DNA of 64,000 bases from Pseudomonadota bacterium (GTDB lineage Bacteria; Myxococcota_A; Polyangia; Polyangiales; Polyangiaceae): the NCBI GenBank assembly GCA_023423895.1, contig JAFAER010000095.1, forward strand, positions 1 through 64,000, read 5' to 3'. A model generated the notes under the pieces. The model was not told the DNA's origin. It saw only the letters and a list, made by a program, of their open reading frames with translations, and ran no database searches. Position 1 is the first letter of the stretch. Each line of letters starts with the position of its first letter. Shown piece after piece: positions 49,732 through 58,686 of the stretch. Position numbers and translations under genes: made by a program.

Positions 49732-51516
49732 TCAGACCGGCGACTTCGCGCAGCGGAAGCCGCCTTCGGCGAAGCGATAGTGCGGATCGAACCCCATGCG
49801 CGCGTACGTCCGGAGCGCACGCGCGTCGTACATGAACGAGCCGCCGCGCATGACGTGGCCGTTCTTGTTCTTCGACGAGCTCGCGAGCTTCGGGTTCATG
49901 CTCGGCCCGTTCTCGTAGAAGTCTTCGTCGTACGCGTCCTCGCACCACTCCCAGACGTTGCCGGCGAGGTCGAGGATGCCGTACGGAGAGGCGCCTTCGG
50001 GGAACGCGCCCACGGCCGTCGTGCCGTCGCGGCTTCGACCGAAGTTCGCGTGCGAGCTCTTCGGCTCCGCGCGGCCCCACGGATAGCGGCGCCCGTCCGT
50101 TCCGCGAGCTGCCTTCTCCCATTCGGCTTCGGTCGGGAGGCGCCGGCCGGCCCACGTGGCATACGCGCGCGCGTCGAACCAGGAGACGTAGACGACCGGA
50201 TGTTTCTCCTCGCCGCGCGGCGGCTTGCCGTTCCGCCAGTGCGCGAGGAAGCGCTTCGCGCTCGCGTCGGTCGGCTTGTACTGCGTGGCTTCGAGGAAGA
50301 CGGCGAACTGCGCGTTCGTGACCGGCGTGCGATCGACGTAGACGGCATCGACGTGGACCTCGCGCCTCGAGGAGCCCATGTTGAACGCTCCTCCGGGCAC
50401 GAGGACCATCTCGTTGCCGCCAGTGTCGCGCACCGTCGTCGGCAGCGGCACGGAGGACGCTTGCTGCTGCTCGATGCTCTCCGGGGTGGCCGGGATCGCC
50501 TCGAACAGTCGCTCGCGGAACACTCCGCAGGAAGCAGGGCGCTTGTCCGGCGGCTTCGCGAGGGCATCGAGGATGAGCCGTTCGAGCGCGGGCGGGACGT
50601 CCGGACGTAGCTTCGACGGCGCGCGCGGCGCGTTCGTCACGTGCGCCATCATCACGCTGAAGTGGCTTCCGTCGAACGGCGGGCGCCCGGTCACGAGCTC
50701 GTAGAGCGTGATCCCGAGCGAGTAGATGTCCGAGCGGTGATCGGCGAGGCTCGGCGTCTTCACCTGCTCCGGGGACATGTACCGGCACGTCCCGAGCAGG
50801 GCGCCGCTCACCGTGTAGGTCGTTCCCTCGAGGACCTTCGCGATCCCGAAGTCGGCGATCTTCGGCCGGAGCCTTCCGGCGTCGTTGCGGACGAGCACGT
50901 TGTCCGGCTTGAGGTCCCGATGCACGACGCCGCTGACGTGGGCATCGTCCATCGCGAGCAGCACGTCGCCCAGCACCGTCCGGATCTGCTCGTACGGCAT
51001 CTTCCCGCGCCACCGGGCGAGGTGCTGGGCGAGGTTCTCGCCTTCGACGAGCTCCATCACGATGGCAAGCACGTGCTCGTGCTCGATGAAGTCGTAGATC
51101 GCGACCGCTCCGGGGTGGCTCCATGTGCGGAGGACCCGGGCCTCGCGAACGAACCGGCGGCGCACCTCGGGATCGCCGGCGAGGTTCATGTGAAGGCACT
51201 TCAGAGCGACGTCGCGGCCGAGCGCCATGTCGCGCGCGCGATAGACGACGCCCATTCCACCTTCGCCGATGACGGACTCGATGCGATAGACCGAGAGCGT
51301 CGTCCCTTCGGGCAGCCGCATCGGCGGAAGCGCTCCGGCCATGCCTTCGCCGAGCACCGCAGCGCCGGCGAGCTCGGTGGCGCCCAGCTCGTCGACCGAC
51401 GGCCCGGGCGACGCCGGCAACGCCTGACCGCAGCGATGACAGAAGCGCGCGTCGGCAGCCAGATTCGCTCCGCACGACGCGCACGTTCCGCCGTCTTCGA
51501 CCCTGGGCCCAGCCAT
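49732..51516 (-). CDS. Zinc-ribbon, Ser/Thr protein kinase and SUMF/FGE-like domain protein
   Basis: A 594-residue protein with no membrane segment. Residues 12-29 form a zinc ribbon (CASC...CHRC). A Hanks-type kinase domain spans about 77-345: GEGGMGVVY loop, Lys 106 in VALK, HRDLKPDN (199-206), DFG (222-224) and YMSPE. Residues about 362-592 form a formylglycine-generating-enzyme/sulphatase-modifying (SUMF) fold: GGAFNMGSSRREVHVDAVYV, RRLPTEAEWEKAARG, GNVWEWCED and RGGSF. The position of the catalytic Cys of true FGE is occupied by other residues (GGSFMYDARALRTYAR), so this domain is probably a binding or scaffold module. It is the third gene of the operon led by the PLP enzyme (26 bp after the amidohydrolase). 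Confidence 0.9.
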   Translation of the reverse strand: MAGPRVEDGGTCASCGANLAADARFCHRCGQALPASPGPSVDELGATELAGAAVLGEGMAGALPPMRLPEGTTLSVYRIESVIGEGGMGVVYRARDMALGRDVALKCLHMNLAGDPEVRRRFVREARVLRTWSHPGAVAIYDFIEHEHVLAIVMELVEGENLAQHLARWRGKMPYEQIRTVLGDVLLAMDDAHVSGVVHRDLKPDNVLVRNDAGRLRPKIADFGIAKVLEGTTYTVSGALLGTCRYMSPEQVKTPSLADHRSDIYSLGITLYELVTGRPPFDGSHFSVMMAHVTNAPRAPSKLRPDVPPALERLILDALAKPPDKRPASCGVFRERLFEAIPATPESIEQQQASSVPLPTTVRDTGGNEMVLVPGGAFNMGSSRREVHVDAVYVDRTPVTNAQFAVFLEATQYKPTDASAKRFLAHWRNGKPPRGEEKHPVVYVSWFDARAYATWAGRRLPTEAEWEKAARGTDGRRYPWGRAEPKSSHANFGRSRDGTTAVGAFPEGASPYGILDLAGNVWEWCEDAYDEDFYENGPSMNPKLASSSKNKNGHVMRGGSFMYDARALRTYARMGFDPHYRFAEGGFRCAKSPV

Positions 51517-51542
51517 CGGGCCGGATTGTACTCCAGCTCGGG

Positions 51543-52571
51543 TCAGTCGATGCCGAGCAGGCGCGCGGCGTTGCCCCAGAGGATCTTGTGGCGGATGTCG
51601 CGCCGGTCCTCGGTGGCGATGAGCACCTTCGCGACGCTGATCGCGGGATGGTAGAACGGCCAGTCCGAGCCGTGGACGATGCGGTCGGGATCGGCCTCGA
51701 GCACCATGCGGCGCACGTTGGAGAGCGACTGCGACGACGTCTCGAGCCACACGTTCGGATAGGCCTTCTGCAGCGCGAGGCCCTGTTCGAACTGCCTCGC
51801 GCCCGCGTGCCCGAGGATGAACGTCGTCTTCGGGTTCTCGCGGATGGGCGCCTCGTAGAACTTCACCTGATTGAGGTACTGCCCGAGCTTCGGCTCGATG
51901 CCGGCGGGCCCGCAGTGCCAGAACACGAACATGTCCCGGTCCCCGCACATCTTGTAGAGCGATCGAGCCCGGCGCGCGTCGGGGCGGACGAGCTGCACCG
52001 ACGGATGCATCTTCACGCCGCGAGCGCCCCGCGCGAGCTGATCGTCGAGGCGACGCTCCGGATCGCGTGCGTAGGGGTGCACCGATCCTGCCGAGAGGAT
52101 GTTCGAGGTCTGCTTCGCCGCCATGAGGGCGACGCTCGCGTTGTCGGAGAGGACGGGGAAGTCGATCGGCAGGAGCACCGACGCACGGATGCCGGTCTCC
52201 TCCATCTCCCGCGTCAGGTTGGGGATCGTGTGGGTGGCCCGCATGCCGCGCGGACCGAGGCTCCGCCACGTGAGATCGCGCGTCAGCTCCTTGATGATCT
52301 CGGGCGACATGTTCTTGTTCGCGTAGACGTCGAGATCGACCGCGCAGCATGACGGCAGATAGTGCTGCGTCTCGGGATGCAGCGCGCCGTAGTCGACGCT
52401 CGGCGGCCGCACGTAGGCGAGCGCGAGATGCGTGTGGAGGTCGGCGATCGGCCCCACGCTCGCGTCGGTCATCACGAGCCGCGGTCCGTGCGCCTCTTCG
52501 CGGAGCGAGAACCAGGGCAGCCGCGCGAGATCGAGCAGTGACGTGAAGCGATGAGGGAGCACGCCCGTCAT
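51543..52571 (-). CDS. Amidohydrolase (TIM-barrel, ACMSD-like family)
   Basis: A 342-residue enzyme of the amidohydrolase-2 type. The metal site is suggested by ADLHTHLALAY (HxH), GVKMHPSVQLV, WHCGPAGI, FILGHAGARQFEQ and the late Asp in IVHGSDWPFYHP. Such enzymes hydrolyse or decarboxylate small ring compounds; the substrate is unknown. Its ATG overlaps the stop of the PLP-enzyme gene by 4 bp (ATGA at 52568-52571), so the two act together or at least are coupled. Confidence 0.87.
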   Translation of the reverse strand: MTGVLPHRFTSLLDLARLPWFSLREEAHGPRLVMTDASVGPIADLHTHLALAYVRPPSVDYGALHPETQHYLPSCCAVDLDVYANKNMSPEIIKELTRDLTWRSLGPRGMRATHTIPNLTREMEETGIRASVLLPIDFPVLSDNASVALMAAKQTSNILSAGSVHPYARDPERRLDDQLARGARGVKMHPSVQLVRPDARRARSLYKMCGDRDMFVFWHCGPAGIEPKLGQYLNQVKFYEAPIRENPKTTFILGHAGARQFEQGLALQKAYPNVWLETSSQSLSNVRRMVLEADPDRIVHGSDWPFYHPAISVAKVLIATEDRRDIRHKILWGNAARLLGID

Positions 52572-53908
52572 GACCCGCTCGGAGCGTCGAAGCTGTCCAT
52601 CAGCTCGAGGAGTGCGTCGCGCACGAAGGCGCGGTCGGGGAGCGAGCCGAGCATCCCGTAGAGCGCGGCCTTGCCTTGCGGCTGCTCCTTGGAGCTGCGC
52701 GTCTCTTCCACGCATGCGCGCAGATCGGAGAGGAACTCGTCTGCGATCGCCTCGTGCGCCGGGCTGACGGTGAGATGCAGGCTCGGTGGGGACTGTCCCC
52801 GATCGAAGAACCAGCCGCGCGCGCTCATGAGATCGCCGATGACGTAGACGTCGAGCGGCGGCTCGCCCCCGCTCGAGCGTGTGCCGATCGCGATCGCGCT
52901 CATCGCGGGCTCGCCGAGGATGCAGAGCCCGGGAATCTCGCGGACGCCGCTCGCGATGGCCTTCGTCGCATTCATCGCGCGGGTCGCGAGCTCGAGATAG
53001 CCCTCTTCTCCGAGGTAGTGGAGCACCGCCCACGCCGCGGCGATGGCGCCGCCCGGCCGCGTGCCGAGCACGCCGGGGCTGACGAACAGCCCGCCGGGCC
53101 AGTCGGCGTGGACGTAGAACTGGTGCTTGCGGAGCGCGCGCGTGCGGTAGAGGACGGTGGACGCTCCCTTCGCGGCGTAGCCGTACTTGTGGAGGTCGGC
53201 GGAGATCGACGTCACGCCGGGGACGCGGAAGTCGAAGGCCGGCACCGGGTGTCCGAGGCGCTCGACCCAGGGCAACATGAAGCCACCGAAACACGCGTCG
53301 ACATGGCAGAGGATCCCGCGCTCGGCGGCGATCGCGGCGAGCTCGGTGATCGGATCGACGACGCCGTGCGGGTATTGCGGCGCCGAGCCGACGATGAGGA
53401 TGGTGTCGTCCGTGACGAGGCGGCGCGCCGCCGCCGCGTCGACGCCGAAGCCCGCGGCCGTCGGGACGACGACGACGCGAAGCCCGAGCATGTGCGCTGC
53501 CTTGAAGAGCGCCGGGTGCGCTGTCGTCGGGAGCAGCACCTCGGGGCTCGTCACCTGCGGGCGCTCGGCGCGCGCCCAGTCCCGCGCGGTCTTCAGCGCG
53601 AGGAGCAGGCTCTCGCTGCCTCCGCTCGTCATCGTGCCGGCCGCGCCTTCGGGCGCCTGCATGAGATCCAGCGTCATCGCGATGACCTCGGTCTCCATCC
53701 GGCGCAGGCTCGGGAACGCCATCGGGTTCAGCGCGTTCTCGGAGAAGAACGACGTGAAGGCTTCCTTGGCGACCGCGAGCACGTCGGGGCGGGTCGCGTA
53801 GACCAGGCTGAAGAGCCTTGCGCGCGCGGCGTCTGCGTCCGCGTCGCGGTACTCCTGCATCGTCCCGAGGACCTTCTCCCGCGGTGCACCCTTCGACGGA
53901 ATTTTCAT
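52568..53908 (-). CDS. PLP-dependent decarboxylase/lyase, sphingosine-1-phosphate-lyase-like
   Basis: A 446-residue fold-type I PLP enzyme of the group II decarboxylase family. MTSGGSESLLLALKTARD (about 93-110) binds the phosphate, and the internal aldimine Lys is Lys 241 in SADLHKYGYAAKGAS. That segment, with the AAKGAS continuation, and the N-terminal NPMAFPSLRRMETEVIAM resemble bacterial sphingosine-1-phosphate lyases more than glutamate decarboxylases. Such lyases cleave sphingoid-base phosphates, and sphingolipids occur in some Myxococcota. It is first in the operon and starts 23 bp from a divergent EamA gene. Confidence 0.85.
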   Translation of the reverse strand: MKIPSKGAPREKVLGTMQEYRDADADAARARLFSLVYATRPDVLAVAKEAFTSFFSENALNPMAFPSLRRMETEVIAMTLDLMQAPEGAAGTMTSGGSESLLLALKTARDWARAERPQVTSPEVLLPTTAHPALFKAAHMLGLRVVVVPTAAGFGVDAAAARRLVTDDTILIVGSAPQYPHGVVDPITELAAIAAERGILCHVDACFGGFMLPWVERLGHPVPAFDFRVPGVTSISADLHKYGYAAKGASTVLYRTRALRKHQFYVHADWPGGLFVSPGVLGTRPGGAIAAAWAVLHYLGEEGYLELATRAMNATKAIASGVREIPGLCILGEPAMSAIAIGTRSSGGEPPLDVYVIGDLMSARGWFFDRGQSPPSLHLTVSPAHEAIADEFLSDLRACVEETRSSKEQPQGKAALYGMLGSLPDRAFVRDALLELMDSFDAPSGS

Positions 53909-53931
53909 GGCGACTTCTCCCCTGCGGCCTC

Positions 53932-54885
53932 ATGCTGCGCGCCTCGATGGCGCCAGGAACGATGGTGTCGACGGCTGCGAGCACGCGGGCGAGCGTATGG
54001 CTCGTCGTCGCGGCCGCCGCGCTCTGGAGCACGGGGGGCGTCGGCGTGAAGGTCGCCGAGGCCGAGCCGCTCGTCGTCGCGGGGCTTCGCAGCGCGTTCG
54101 CGCTCGTGTTCATGCTCGGCGTGATCGCCGTGCGCCTCCGCAGCCGCCTCGGCGTCGTCGCCACGCTGCTGCGGCGGCCGCTCGTCTGGGCGGCCGCGGC
54201 GAGCTACGCGCTGATGGTCGTGATGTTCGTGCTGTCCGCTCGCCGGACGACAGCCGCGAACGCGATCTTCATCCAGTACACGGGGCCGATCTACGTCGCG
54301 CTCCTCTCGGGCCCGATGCTCGGGGAGAAGCCGACGCGTCGAGACGTCTTGGCGATCGTCTTCTGCGTGCTCGGTATGGCGCTCACGTTCGGCGGGGAGC
54401 TCGGCAGCGGCCGCGCGATGGGCAACGTGCTCGCGATCTTTTCGAGCTTCGGGTTCGCGGGGCTGCCGTTGCTCTTGCGCGTGGACCAGAAGCGAATCGA
54501 CGCGGACATCGCCGCCGACGCGCCGCTCGTCGCCATGTCGCTCGGCAACGCGCTTGCGGCGGCGATCTCGATGCCCGCCGTGATCGCTCATCCGCCGAGC
54601 GGACCGGCGCAGGGGAGCACGCTCCTCGTGCTCTTTCTGCTCGGTGCGTTCCAGATCGGGCTGCCGTACGTCCTCTATGGCATCGCGGTGCGCACGTTGC
54701 GTGCGCTCGACAGCTCGCTCATCGCGACGATCGAGCCGGTGCTGAGCCCGATCTGGGTGGTGCTCGCGACGGGCGAACGACCGACGGCGATGGCGGCGGC
54801 CGGTGGCGCGACGATCGTGTTCGCTGTCGTCGTCCAGACGCTCGGCAAACGTCACGAAGCTGCCGAGCGCGCCGAACGGAGCTGA
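53932..54885 (+). CDS. EamA/DMT-family transporter
   Basis: A 317-residue protein with about ten membrane segments and two EamA repeats. The first contains WSTGGVGVKVAEAEPLVVAG and FIQYTGPIYVALLSGPMLGE, the second LRALDSSLIATIEPVLSPIW. DMT exporters carry amino acids, metabolites or drugs; the substrate is not predictable. The gap to the divergent PLP-enzyme gene is only 23 bp, so promoters must overlap coding DNA or lie inside the neighbours; a later ATG (53947) is possible. Its end is 1 bp from the stop of the convergent lipoprotein gene. Confidence 0.87.
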   Translation: MLRASMAPGTMVSTAASTRASVWLVVAAAALWSTGGVGVKVAEAEPLVVAGLRSAFALVFMLGVIAVRLRSRLGVVATLLRRPLVWAAAASYALMVVMFVLSARRTTAANAIFIQYTGPIYVALLSGPMLGEKPTRRDVLAIVFCVLGMALTFGGELGSGRAMGNVLAIFSSFGFAGLPLLLRVDQKRIDADIAADAPLVAMSLGNALAAAISMPAVIAHPPSGPAQGSTLLVLFLLGAFQIGLPYVLYGIAVRTLRALDSSLIATIEPVLSPIWVVLATGERPTAMAAAGGATIVFAVVVQTLGKRHEAAERAERS

Positions 54886-54886
54886 A

Positions 54887-55990
54887 TCACGGTCCGGCAT
54901 CGCCGCCTCCGAGCGCCCCGGCGTCGGCGCGGGCGGGGGGACGCGGGACGTTCGGCGGAACGCGATCGTCGGGGATGCGGACGGCGCCCATCGAGCCCTT
55001 GCCCGGGCCCAGGGGATTGGTGCCGAGCCGGACGACGTCGGCCGTGAGGCTGCCGGTCGCGCGCACGATGCCGTCGGGGCCGGGCGCGAAGCTCGCGGTC
55101 ATCGTGAGTCCTTCGACGGTGACCTTCGGGCTCTCGACGACCATCGTCGCCGGCGCTGTGAGCACGCCGTTCGCCGTGCCGTCGTCCACCGCGCAGCCTT
55201 GCACGAGGAACGAGTAGCCGGTGGGCGGCGGCGCGTTCGGGATGAAGTCCGGCCATTCGTCGACGGTGCCCGCACGTGTCGACGGCGCGACGCATTCGGG
55301 GGCGGGCAGGAGACGGCAGACGTCGATCGCCGAGCAAGTCATCGGACACTTCTGCGCGGGGTTCCGATCGGCGTTCGTGAACTGTCCGACGAGCGCGCCC
55401 GTTGCTGGATCGACCTCGATGTGCGCGAGGAGCTGGATCTGCGTCCCGAGCGGCTGCTCGACGTCGAGCAACACGAAGTACGTCCCGCTCGCGAAGCTCG
55501 ACGCGCCGTCCGCGCACTTGACCACGTAGGAGAAGGGGATGCGCACGCGGTTCTTCGAGACGCGACCGGACGCCGACCGGAGGCCGGCCTCGACGACCAG
55601 GACGAGCTTCGGGCCGACGGGCAGTGCGGAATCGAGGACGAACGTGAGCCGTCCCGCCTCCGCGTCGACCTCCGCGCGCGCGCCGAAGTCGCCTTCGAGC
55701 GGATCGCGTCGAACGAGCACGCGAAGGTCCGTCTCCGGATCGGCGTCCTCGTCGCGCAGGTTGCCCTCGACGTCCGGCTCGAAGAGGGCGATCTTCGCGA
55801 CGAGCGTGTTCGGGTCGATCGCGGTGCCGAAGTCGATCACGACCGGCGCGCGTGGATCGCCGAGCACCCCGGACTCGAGGCCCTCGATCACCGGCCGCGG
55901 CGGCGGCTCGTACGTCTCGCACGATGCCGCGACGGCAAGCACCATCGAGGCCGCGAGCATCAGGACGAAGAGGTGAGCGAGCGTTTTCAT
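54887..55990 (-). CDS. Lipoprotein with Big_5-like Ig domain
   Basis: A 367-residue protein with signal peptide and lipobox-like site (AVAASC, Cys 24). Residues about 35-155 resemble a Big_5 Ig-like domain (PVVIDFGTAIDPNTLVAKIA, RLTFVLDSALPVGPKLVLVV). A Cys-containing central part (CPMTCSAIDVC, CAVDDGT) and a C-terminal Pro/Ala-rich tail follow. It lies 41 bp behind the outer-membrane barrel gene and is probably its operon partner, perhaps an accessory lipoprotein of the channel. Confidence 0.8.
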   Translation of the reverse strand: MKTLAHLFVLMLAASMVLAVAASCETYEPPPRPVIEGLESGVLGDPRAPVVIDFGTAIDPNTLVAKIALFEPDVEGNLRDEDADPETDLRVLVRRDPLEGDFGARAEVDAEAGRLTFVLDSALPVGPKLVLVVEAGLRSASGRVSKNRVRIPFSYVVKCADGASSFASGTYFVLLDVEQPLGTQIQLLAHIEVDPATGALVGQFTNADRNPAQKCPMTCSAIDVCRLLPAPECVAPSTRAGTVDEWPDFIPNAPPPTGYSFLVQGCAVDDGTANGVLTAPATMVVESPKVTVEGLTMTASFAPGPDGIVRATGSLTADVVRLGTNPLGPGKGSMGAVRIPDDRVPPNVPRPPARADAGALGGGDAGP

Positions 55991-56031
55991 GCGGGGGTGC
56001 CGACGAGGAAGACGAGGAAGGGGCGGAGCCC

Positions 56032-57720
56032 TCAGAAGAAGAACGTACCGCGCGCCTGTGCGAGGTAGCTGCGGACGGCGTCGCCGTTCGCGTCCTCGAG
56101 GGCGCTGCCAGGGAAGAGGACGGCGCCCTCGAGGTCGGCTGCGAAGTGCTCGAACATCCGGTACTGGATGCGCAGATCCAGCTCGGTGCCGTAGTAGCGG
56201 CCGGGTTTTCCGCCGGCGAAGTTGATGAGATCGTCGTCGAGGCGATTGCCGTCGCGTCGCTGGAGGGAGGCGATCGGATCGACGAGGCGCGCCGGCGCCC
56301 AGGCGAAGAGGACGCCGCCTCGAAGGAGAAGGTTGTCGACCGGGCGGACGTCGACTTGCGGGAACAGCGCGGCCGCGTTCGTGAACGCGCCGCGCGTGGC
56401 GACCTGCTCGAGCGGGTACGACGGAGCGCCGAGGTCGCGAAGCACGGCGACACCGGCCGCCGCCGCGCGTGCGCTCTGGTACGCGAGCACGTGCTCGAAG
56501 AGGAGCAAGCCGACGTTCGCGTCGTCGGCGAAGCGGAACTGCGTGAGGGGCGTGCGCGTCTGCGGGTCGGAGTCGCCGGACGCGTAGTCACCCTCGAGAT
56601 ACAGCGAATACAGCGGCTGGTCCCAGCGGATCGTTGCGCGTGCGCCGAGCTGACGGATGTCCTGGACGACGGATGGATCGTTCGTGATGACGCGCACGGC
56701 GTCGCCGACCTCGCGCGTGGATCCGGTGACGAAGGACGCCTCCATCCCGGCGTGCCAGTCGTTGCCGATCCTCGACATCAATCGCCCGCCGAAGGCGCTG
56801 ACCCCCGTGTCGTTGTCCTTGCTCCAGCGATACGAGTGATAGAGCCGCGCCTCGAAGTCGCCGCCGAGCCGATGCGTGGGCTCGAGCCAGCGGACCGCGG
56901 TGATCCACCCGTGCAGGTCGTCGGCGAACCGATGCGGGTTGTCGGTGACGAGGCGGTCGTACGCGAGGATGAGGAACGTACCGCGGGTCTCGGACCGGTC
57001 GCGTTCGGCCTTCGGCTTGAACGCCTCGAGAGGTTTGGTCGCGAAGAGGATGCGGTCGGCGCTGTTGCCACGGCGCGCGAATCCGAAGCGGTTCCGCCGT
57101 CCGTCGCCGTCGTTGACGGTGATCGAAGCCCCTTCGGTGAAGGGCTGCCGCCCGATGCGGAAGAGACCGACCGGTGTCAGCACGTCGCCGTAGAGGCGGC
57201 GGACGAACACCGGATCACCCGAGCAGAGCCCGTAGCGATAGCTCGAAGGCTCCGTCTCGAGCTCACCTGGTCGAAGCGCCGCGCAGGGGACGGTCGCGTT
57301 CGGGTTCACCGTGCTGACGTTCGCACCGCTGGTCGGGTCCGTCGCGTCGGCGCGCGTGCCGTTGTCGCCCCAGAGGACGCCGTCGAGGACGTCGACCGAC
57401 GTGTTGAGGCGAACCTTGTCTTCCCAGTCGATCCCCGCATCGAGGCGCAGTCGATGCTCGATGACGCCGAAGTTCTTGTCCCGCGTGCTCGCGAGATCGA
57501 GCGGCCGGATGGTGACGGCGTTCGCGCGGTACTCGGCACCACCACGAAACCCGTACGACGCGCCGAGCGGCAGCCGCGCCGGGGGACCGGCGGGGTCGGG
57601 ATCGGACCACGGCTCGACGGCGCGTGCGGACGGCGCCGCAAACGCGAAGACGGCCGCCACCGCCGTTCCGAGCAACGTGCGTTGCGACCTGCGCGAAGGA
57701 GTGTTCGTTCGCCCGCTCAA
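56032..57720 (-). CDS. Outer-membrane beta-barrel protein (TIGR04551-like)
   Basis: A 562-residue protein with signal peptide ending in APSARAVEPW. Long alternating strands and a C-terminal GTFFF with terminal Phe show a large outer-membrane barrel. Segments such as LYGDVLTPVGLFRIGRQPF, FGGRLMSRIGNDWHAGMEAS and YYGTELDLRIQYRMFEHFAA are like the TIGR04551 family of myxobacterial barrels. The TTG start at 57718-57720 is supported by GGAG five bases upstream. A perfect palindrome lies 18 bp further upstream, and a TetR gene precedes, suggesting ligand-controlled expression. Confidence 0.83.
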   Translation of the reverse strand: MSGRTNTPSRRSQRTLLGTAVAAVFAFAAPSARAVEPWSDPDPAGPPARLPLGASYGFRGGAEYRANAVTIRPLDLASTRDKNFGVIEHRLRLDAGIDWEDKVRLNTSVDVLDGVLWGDNGTRADATDPTSGANVSTVNPNATVPCAALRPGELETEPSSYRYGLCSGDPVFVRRLYGDVLTPVGLFRIGRQPFTEGASITVNDGDGRRNRFGFARRGNSADRILFATKPLEAFKPKAERDRSETRGTFLILAYDRLVTDNPHRFADDLHGWITAVRWLEPTHRLGGDFEARLYHSYRWSKDNDTGVSAFGGRLMSRIGNDWHAGMEASFVTGSTREVGDAVRVITNDPSVVQDIRQLGARATIRWDQPLYSLYLEGDYASGDSDPQTRTPLTQFRFADDANVGLLLFEHVLAYQSARAAAAGVAVLRDLGAPSYPLEQVATRGAFTNAAALFPQVDVRPVDNLLLRGGVLFAWAPARLVDPIASLQRRDGNRLDDDLINFAGGKPGRYYGTELDLRIQYRMFEHFAADLEGAVLFPGSALEDANGDAVRSYLAQARGTFFF

Positions 57721-57737
57721 GGTGACTCCGGGGTTCT

Positions 57738-57750
57738 TTTACACTGTAAA
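57738..57750. promoter_or_regulatory. Palindromic operator candidate ahead of the barrel gene
   Basis: TTTACA-C-TGTAAA is a perfect 13-bp palindrome in a GC-rich background. It lies between the TetR gene end (57798) and the TTG start of the barrel gene (57720). The position fits a repressor site overlapping the promoter of the barrel-lipoprotein operon. TetR as the binder is inference. Confidence 0.55.
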
Positions 57751-57797
57751 GTGAGCCGTGCAAGGTCGCCCGCGACGATTCTCGACGACCGGTCGCG

Positions 57798-58544
57798 TCA
57801 CGCCCGCGCCCTTCGCGAGCCTTTCGTCGACGCCTTCGCGCTTCTCTCCCGTTGGCCCCGTTGCTCCTTGGGAGCCGGCGGCCGTGACGACGCGCTGGTC
57901 GCGTGTCGACGGAGCGCCGCGAGGAGCAGCTCGAGCCCGAACGAGAAGACGTCCTCGTAGTGCTCCGGCGCGAGCCACTCCCAGACGGCTGCCAGGCGAG
58001 GCAGGGCAGCGCGCGACTCCTCGGCATCATGGCGCGTCTCGAGCTCGCGTACGCCCGCGAGCTCGTCGAGCGCCACGCCGCTGCAATAGCTCGCGACGAG
58101 GCGATAGAAGCGAGCCGTCGTGCGCGCGTCGAGGCCGTAGTGTTCGGCGAGCGTGAAGAGCTCGTCGAGGAAGCGGTACGTCCCTTCGGTGGCGAAGCGC
58201 CGCGTCGCGAGGAGTGGGAAGGCGCACGGATACGCGTGCGCGAGCGCCCGGTAAGCGTGGGCGAGCTCGCGCAGTGCATCGATGAAGTCGGTCGGTCGGT
58301 CGACGTCGTTCGCCGGGCGTTTCAGCTTGCCCACGAGCGTCTCGACCACGGCGTCGAGCAGCGCTTCCTTGCTCGGGTAGTACCAGTAGATGGCCATGGC
58401 CTCGACGCCGAGGGCGCGCCCGAGCTTCCGCGTGCTGAACGCGTCCAGGCCTTCGGCTTCGATGAGACGCAGGGCCTCGTCACGGACGCGCTCGGCCGTG
58501 AGGTTCGGCTGCGCGCGAGTCTTCTTCTTCCGAGCCCCGGCCAT
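57798..58544 (-). CDS. TetR-family transcriptional regulator
   Basis: A 248-residue protein. The N-terminal helix-turn-helix is GLDAFSTRKLGRALGVEAMA followed by IYWYYPSKEALLDAVVETL, the canonical TetR pattern. A large all-helical C-terminal domain follows (TetR_C-like, FYRLVASYCSGVALDELAGV). The last 25 residues are Lys/Arg/Ser-rich. The ATG at 58542-58544 starts just ahead of a basic leader (AGARKKKTRAQPNL). It is upstream of the barrel and lipoprotein genes on the same strand and is their probable repressor. Confidence 0.93.
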   Translation of the reverse strand: MAGARKKKTRAQPNLTAERVRDEALRLIEAEGLDAFSTRKLGRALGVEAMAIYWYYPSKEALLDAVVETLVGKLKRPANDVDRPTDFIDALRELAHAYRALAHAYPCAFPLLATRRFATEGTYRFLDELFTLAEHYGLDARTTARFYRLVASYCSGVALDELAGVRELETRHDAEESRAALPRLAAVWEWLAPEHYEDVFSFGLELLLAALRRHATSASSRPPAPKEQRGQRERSAKASTKGSRRARA

Positions 58545-58686
58545 GGCCGCACCTTCCGCGGGGAGGATCCCAGTTTGGCGCGACCATGGGAAGCTTCTTC
58601 GTGCGGCCGCATGGGGTGGTGCGAGCTCGCTTCGAGGGCCTCGAGGTGCTTCCGGACGAGCGCGCGCCCTGTGGTAAGAGGCGGTC

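Noticed and set aside
49732..51516. Active formylglycine-generating enzyme
   Set aside because: The segment that carries the catalytic Cys in true FGE reads SFMYDARALRTYAR, without Cys, so only the fold can be claimed.
52568..53908. Glutamate decarboxylase
   Set aside because: The PLP-Lys segment DLHKYGYAAKGAS and the N-terminal part fit sphingosine-1-phosphate lyase better; the final choice needs a phylogeny.
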